Below are positions 60,413 through 64,000 of a DNA stretch of 64,000 nucleotides, one piece after another. Below the pieces are notes generated by a model. The model saw only the letters and a list, made by a program, of their open reading frames with translations, had not been told where the DNA came from and searched no databases. Origin of the DNA: Desulfallas sp. Bu1-1 (GTDB lineage Bacteria > Bacillota > Desulfotomaculia > Desulfotomaculales > Desulfallaceae); assembly GCF_015594625.1 (NCBI RefSeq), contig NZ_JADNRQ010000015.1, forward strand, positions 1 to 64,000. Direction: 5' to 3'. Numbering within the stretch: position 1 is the first letter of the stretch; every line of letters begins with the position of its first letter. The position numbers were made by a program, and so were the translations under genes.

Positions 60413-62619
60413 TGGAAAAGAAGATAGCTGTTTACATTTGCACGGGCTGTGGTATTGGAGACGCCTTGGATATCGACGCTTTGTCCAAGGTGGCGACAGG
60501 TGAATATAAGGTAAGTATTTGCAAAACCGACGGATTTCTTTGCGGTAAGGACGGCGTTGAACTGATTAAAAAGGATATCGAGGGAGAGGGCGTAAACACT
60601 ATTGTGATCGCTGGTTGCTCTTCCCGGGTCAATTACGATGTCTTTGATTTCGGACCGGATAAAATCGTGGAGAGGACCAACCTGAGAGAGCAGGTGGCCT
60701 GGTGTCACCCGGCGGGTGACGAGGACACCCAGATGCTGGCCGAGGATTACCTGCGGATGTCCCTGGCCAAGCTTAAGAACGTGAACTTGCCGGAACCTTA
60801 CCAGGTTGACGATTTCTCCAAAGCCATTTTGGTTGTGGGCGGCGGCTTCACGGGGCTTAACGCCGCGCTGGAATCGGCCAGGGCCGGTTACCAGACCATT
60901 TTGGTGGAAAAAGAAGCCGCTCTCGGCGGCTACGTGGGCAAAATGTACAAGCAGGTGCCGCTAAAAGCGCCATTCACGGAACTGGAAGAGAACAGCATTC
61001 CCGCTTTAATCAAGGCTGTTGAAGAAGCCGGCGTCAAGGTCTACACCTCGGCCACCATTGAAAAGACCGCCGGCGCGCCGGGGATGTTTGATGTGACCAT
61101 CAATCAAAACGGCAGCACCGTCCAAGAGCGCGTGGGCGCCATTGTGCTGGCGACGGGCGCCAGGCCGTATGACCCCGGGAAGCTGGGTCACCTTGGATTC
61201 GGCCAGTATGAAAACGTGATTACCCAGGCCATGTTCGAGGAAATGGCCGCGGCGGGCAAGCTGGAAGCCGGCAAAGTGGCGTTTATCCAGTGCGCCGGCT
61301 CCCGCGATAAGGAGCACCTGCCCTACTGCTCGGCGGCCTGCTGCATCGAATCGATCAAACAGGCCCTGTATGTGAAGGAAAACAACCCCGAGGCCAACGT
61401 ATACATTTACTACAAGGATATTCGTTCCAACGGCCAGTATGAGCACTTTTACAAAAAAGCCCAGCAGGAAGGCGTTATTTTCATCAAGGGTGATGTAACG
61501 GCCATTACCGAAAACGACGGCACGCTGACCATTGAAGCCGACGACCATACCATGGGCACCAAGTCGGAAGCTGACGAGTTCGACCTGGTGGTACTGGCCA
61601 ACGGTATGGTGCCGGCAGCCGCCTTCGGTGAAATGCTGGACGCGGCCCCGGCCCAGGATGAAGCGGCGGCTGCTGCGGATGAGCCCAAGGTATCGGTCGC
61701 CCCGATCATCAAGTCCAACATGCTGAACCTGGAATACAGGCAGGGTCCGGAACTGCCGTCTTTGAAATACGGTTTCCCGGATTCCCACTATATTTGCTTC
61801 CCGTATGAAACCAGGCGGACCGGTATCTATGCCGCCGGCGTGGTCAGGGCTCCCATGGATATGCTCTCCGCCCTGGAAGACGCCACGGGCGCCGCGTTGA
61901 AAGCCATCCAGTGCGTTGAGGCTACCGCCAGGGGCCAGGCACTGCACCCGCGGTCCGGGGATATGTCCTACCCGGAATTTAATATGACCCGCTGCACCCA
62001 GTGCAAGCGCTGCACCGAGGAGTGCCCCTTCGGCGCCATCAACGAAGACGAGAAGGCCAACCCGCTGCCCAACCCCACCCGCTGCAGAAGGTGCGGTACA
62101 TGTATGGGCGCTTGCCCCGAACGGATTATTTCCTTCAAGAACTACTCGGTGCCCATGATCGGCAATATGGTCAAGGCCATCGAGGTGCCCGAGGAAATAG
62201 AAGAAAAGCCGAGAATCCTGGTCTTCGCCTGCGAAAACGACGCCATTCCCGCCCTGGACATGGCCGGCATCAACCGGCTGGAATATAACCCGTGGGTAAG
62301 GATTATCCCGGTTCGTTGCCTGGGGTCCCTGAACCTGATCTGGATCAACGACGCCATGGCCAGGGGATTTGACGGCGTATTGCTGATGGGTTGCAAGCAC
62401 GGTGACGACTACCAGTGCCACTTCATGAAGGGCAGCGAGCTGGCGGAATACCGCCTGTCCAAGATATCCGAAACCCTCAACCGCCTGGGGCTGGAGTCGG
62501 AACGCGTGCGGGCCACAACGGTAAATATCATGGATTACGATAAGATTCCGGCCATGCTGGATGAATTCGCCAAGGAACTTGAAGAACTGGGACCCAACCC
62601 GATGAAGGACTTCCAGTAA
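60412..62619 (+). CDS. qmoB: Quinone-interacting oxidoreductase subunit QmoB (HdrA-MvhD fusion)
   Basis: A 735-residue protein joining HdrA and MvhD-like parts. N-terminal CTGCGIGDALDID, FAD motif VGGGFTGLNAALESARAG near 142, CAGSRDKEHLPYCSAACC near 295, two ferredoxin motifs CTQCKRCTEECPFGA (about 528) and CRRCGTCMGACPERI (about 558), then an MvhD/FlpD-like domain (about 600-735; RILVFACENDAIPALDMAG, FDGVLLMGCKHGDDYQC). The fusion is characteristic of QmoB. An Ala/Asp-rich linker near 410-425 lies between the HdrA halves. Its start overlaps the qmoA stop (TAATG). Confidence 0.95.
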   Translation: MEKKIAVYICTGCGIGDALDIDALSKVATGEYKVSICKTDGFLCGKDGVELIKKDIEGEGVNTIVIAGCSSRVNYDVFDFGPDKIVERTNLREQVAWCHPAGDEDTQMLAEDYLRMSLAKLKNVNLPEPYQVDDFSKAILVVGGGFTGLNAALESARAGYQTILVEKEAALGGYVGKMYKQVPLKAPFTELEENSIPALIKAVEEAGVKVYTSATIEKTAGAPGMFDVTINQNGSTVQERVGAIVLATGARPYDPGKLGHLGFGQYENVITQAMFEEMAAAGKLEAGKVAFIQCAGSRDKEHLPYCSAACCIESIKQALYVKENNPEANVYIYYKDIRSNGQYEHFYKKAQQEGVIFIKGDVTAITENDGTLTIEADDHTMGTKSEADEFDLVVLANGMVPAAAFGEMLDAAPAQDEAAAAADEPKVSVAPIIKSNMLNLEYRQGPELPSLKYGFPDSHYICFPYETRRTGIYAAGVVRAPMDMLSALEDATGAALKAIQCVEATARGQALHPRSGDMSYPEFNMTRCTQCKRCTEECPFGAINEDEKANPLPNPTRCRRCGTCMGACPERIISFKNYSVPMIGNMVKAIEVPEEIEEKPRILVFACENDAIPALDMAGINRLEYNPWVRIIPVRCLGSLNLIWINDAMARGFDGVLLMGCKHGDDYQCHFMKGSELAEYRLSKISETLNRLGLESERVRATTVNIMDYDKIPAMLDEFAKELEELGPNPMKDFQ

Positions 62620-62634
62620 AATAAATAGATATAA

Positions 62635-62659
62635 GGGGCGGCCGGCAACCGGCCGTCCC
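62635..62659 (+). other. Intercistronic stem-loop between qmoB and hdrC
   Basis: An 11-base stem (62635-62645 with 62649-62659, one G-U pair) closed by a three-base CAA loop, without T tract. It may mark an RNA processing site that sets hdrC/hdrB levels apart from qmoAB. Confidence 0.65.
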
Positions 62660-62697
62660 AAACTCCTTTAAAAATTAGAAAGGGAGTATGTTCTTGT

Positions 62698-63291
62698 ATG
62701 GAACAAAAAAACAATCAACCTGTTAAATATGATTTGAATTTTGCCCGGGAGATTTATAGTTTGGAAAATGGTTCTTACATCAAGCAATGCATGCAGTGTG
62801 GAATGTGCGCCATTTCCTGCGCCACCCGCGAGATCATGGACTATTCGCCCAGGCGGCTGTTCAACCTGATCAAGCTGGGTAAAAAGGACGAGGTGCTGGA
62901 GGCCAACACTATGTGGCAGTGCACCTCCTGCTGCACATGCAAGGCGCGATGCCCCAGGGGCATCCCCATTATCGACGTGATGCACGACTTGAAAAAGTAT
63001 GCCATTCAAAACGGTTACAGCGATGATCCCCGAGCCGCGTTTTACAAGGCGTTCTGGGCCGAAGTGGCCAGCCGGGGCAAGGTGTTTGAGGGCGGGGTTA
63101 CGGCCCGTTATTACCTGATCCGGGGCCTGGATGAGTTGAAGAAGGCGTTTGCCATGAAGGACGTGGGCCTGAACATGTTGAGGCACAAGCGGATGCCCTT
63201 GCTGCCGCCGAAAAAAGTCAAGGGCCTGGGTAACTTGAAAAAAATTATCCGCAAGGCCCAGGAACTTGAGCGGAAGGAGGCCGGAAGATGA
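62698..63291 (+). CDS. hdrC: HdrC-like iron-sulfur subunit of the Qmo complex
   Basis: A 197-residue protein of normal HdrC length: CMQCGMCAISCATREIMDYSPR near residue 27 and CTSCCTCKARCPRGIP near 80 bind two [4Fe-4S] clusters, followed by a helical C-terminus. In Gram-positive sulfate reducers hdrC and hdrB follow qmoAB and are thought to replace QmoC, which otherwise fuses an HdrC-like part to a membrane heme domain. The ATG at 62698 is a little far from GGGAG. It overlaps hdrB by four bases (ATGA). Confidence 0.92.
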   Translation: MEQKNNQPVKYDLNFAREIYSLENGSYIKQCMQCGMCAISCATREIMDYSPRRLFNLIKLGKKDEVLEANTMWQCTSCCTCKARCPRGIPIIDVMHDLKKYAIQNGYSDDPRAAFYKAFWAEVASRGKVFEGGVTARYYLIRGLDELKKAFAMKDVGLNMLRHKRMPLLPPKKVKGLGNLKKIIRKAQELERKEAGR

Positions 63292-64000
63292 AGTACAGCT
63301 TTTATCCCGGGTGCTCCATGGAGGCAACCGCCCAGGCCAATTTGAAATCCATAGAAGCGGTGGCCGGGGCGCTGGATTTGCACCTGGAAGAAATCCCCGA
63401 CTGGAACTGCTGTGGCGCTACGGTGGCCTCCGGAGTGGTCGGTGATTTTACCCAGCAGGTCATGACCGCCCGCAACCTGGCCATTGCCGAACCCAAGGGC
63501 TATGATGTGGTGGTGGGCTGCAGCTCCTGCTACCTGAGCCTGGCCGTTACCAACAAGCGGTTCAAGGAAGATGAACATTTCAAGGCCCTGGCCAACGAGG
63601 CGCTGGCGGCGGGCGGCCTCAAGTATGATGGCTCGCTGCGCGTGCGCCAGTTCCTGGAAGTAGTGATTAACGATGCCGGTTTTGACCGGGTGAAAGAAAA
63701 GGTCAAGCGGCCGCTGACGGGCCTTAAAGTGGCCGGGTACGTCGGCTGCCAGACGGTGCGGGCTATTCCATACGAATTTGACGACCCCGAGTACCCCGTC
63801 CAGATGGATAAACTTATGGAGGCGCTGGGGGCGACGGCGGTGGATTTCCCCATGAAAGCGCGCTGCTGCGGCAGCTCCAATGCTATTGCCGCAACGGACA
63901 TCGTGGTGGACAGCGCTTTAAAAATTTTCCAATCGGCCGCCGGCGGCGGGGCGCAGGTTATTGTCACTCCCTGCCCCATGTGCCAGCTTAACCTGGACGC
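63288..64000 (+). CDS. hdrB: HdrB-like CCG-domain subunit (partial, runs off the window)
   Basis: The first 237 residues of an HdrB: FYPGCSMEATAQANLKS with WNCCGATVASG near 44 form the first CCG site, and GYVGCQTVRAIPYEFDDP with RCCGSSNAIAATD near 194 and TPCPMCQLNL near 230 the second. Both sites are intact, unlike the HdrB-like protein at 5438. The start codon lies within the hdrC stop. HdrB holds the noncubane Fe-S clusters; as part of a Qmo-HdrBC complex it would pass electrons to or from QmoAB. Confidence 0.93.
   Translation, partial: MKYSFYPGCSMEATAQANLKSIEAVAGALDLHLEEIPDWNCCGATVASGVVGDFTQQVMTARNLAIAEPKGYDVVVGCSSCYLSLAVTNKRFKEDEHFKALANEALAAGGLKYDGSLRVRQFLEVVINDAGFDRVKEKVKRPLTGLKVAGYVGCQTVRAIPYEFDDPEYPVQMDKLMEALGATAVDFPMKARCCGSSNAIAATDIVVDSALKIFQSAAGGGAQVIVTPCPMCQLNLD

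Overview
The window looks like chromosome from a Gram-positive, spore-former-type sulfate reducer (Bacillota, Desulfotomaculum/Pelotomaculum-like). The main evidence is the gene order sat - aprB - aprA - qmoA - qmoB - hdrC - hdrB at 54.6-64.0 kb, in which soluble HdrC/HdrB homologues stand where Gram-negative sulfate reducers carry the membrane subunit QmoC. A stand-alone dsrC at 52.1 kb supports this. Strong Shine-Dalgarno sequences, a CtsR-like operator, YlbF, a PpaX-like phosphatase and KhtTU also fit Bacillota. No rRNA, tRNA or CRISPR array was seen.

Layout. (1) 0-6.9 kb: a heterodisulfide-reductase-like redox cluster. It holds the end of an MvhD/FlpD-type protein, a giant HdrA with an NfnB/GltD-like NAD(P)H module inserted, a second HdrA, a small winged-helix protein, HdrC, an HdrB/HdrD-like protein that has lost one of its two CCG sites, and a DsrE-like protein. 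(2) 7.3-16.3 kb: a sugar or polyol operon with a SorC-type regulator, zinc alcohol dehydrogenase, FGGY kinase, ribose-type ABC transporter, deoC and gap. Its products should enter glycolysis as glyceraldehyde 3-phosphate. (3) 16.3-35.5 kb: a more AT-rich accessory region with two sigma-54 activators, a fumarate-reductase-like flavoprotein, an alpha/beta hydrolase, a sodium:solute symporter and a nearly complete beta-oxidation set (acyl-CoA ligase, SDR, 3-hydroxyacyl-CoA dehydrogenase, enoyl-CoA hydratase, acyl-CoA dehydrogenase, thiolase, MaoC hydratase), followed by a soluble chemotaxis-type protein and a nitrilase-family enzyme. It also holds a gene stub and an IS21 remnant. (4) 35.5-41.7 kb: heat-shock gene hsp20, a 5' fragment of a group II intron, and a reverse-strand hydantoinase/oxoprolinase pair with an MFS exporter. 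(5) 42-52 kb: housekeeping and transport genes (DASS anion transporter, MgtC, GGCT-like, KhtTU, YlbF, HAD phosphatase, ABC-F, PiT phosphate transport). (6) 52-64 kb: the sulfate-reduction genes.

The most interesting signal is in region 3. Two separate -24/-12 (sigma-54) promoters, 5.8 kb apart, each carry a pair of TGAYTCAA-like boxes whose starts are 11 bp apart, and in both cases the first box begins exactly 69 bp upstream of the -24 GG. One drives the flavoprotein/hydrolase unit and the other the symporter/beta-oxidation unit. They therefore appear to form one sigma-54 regulon for uptake and CoA-dependent breakdown of an unidentified carboxylic acid.

The other notable points are the HdrA-NfnB fusion cluster, tandem palindromes and a likely ATA start at the SorC gene, and several strong intercistronic RNA stems without U-tracts. 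All functional statements rest on reading motifs by eye; no database search was possible.
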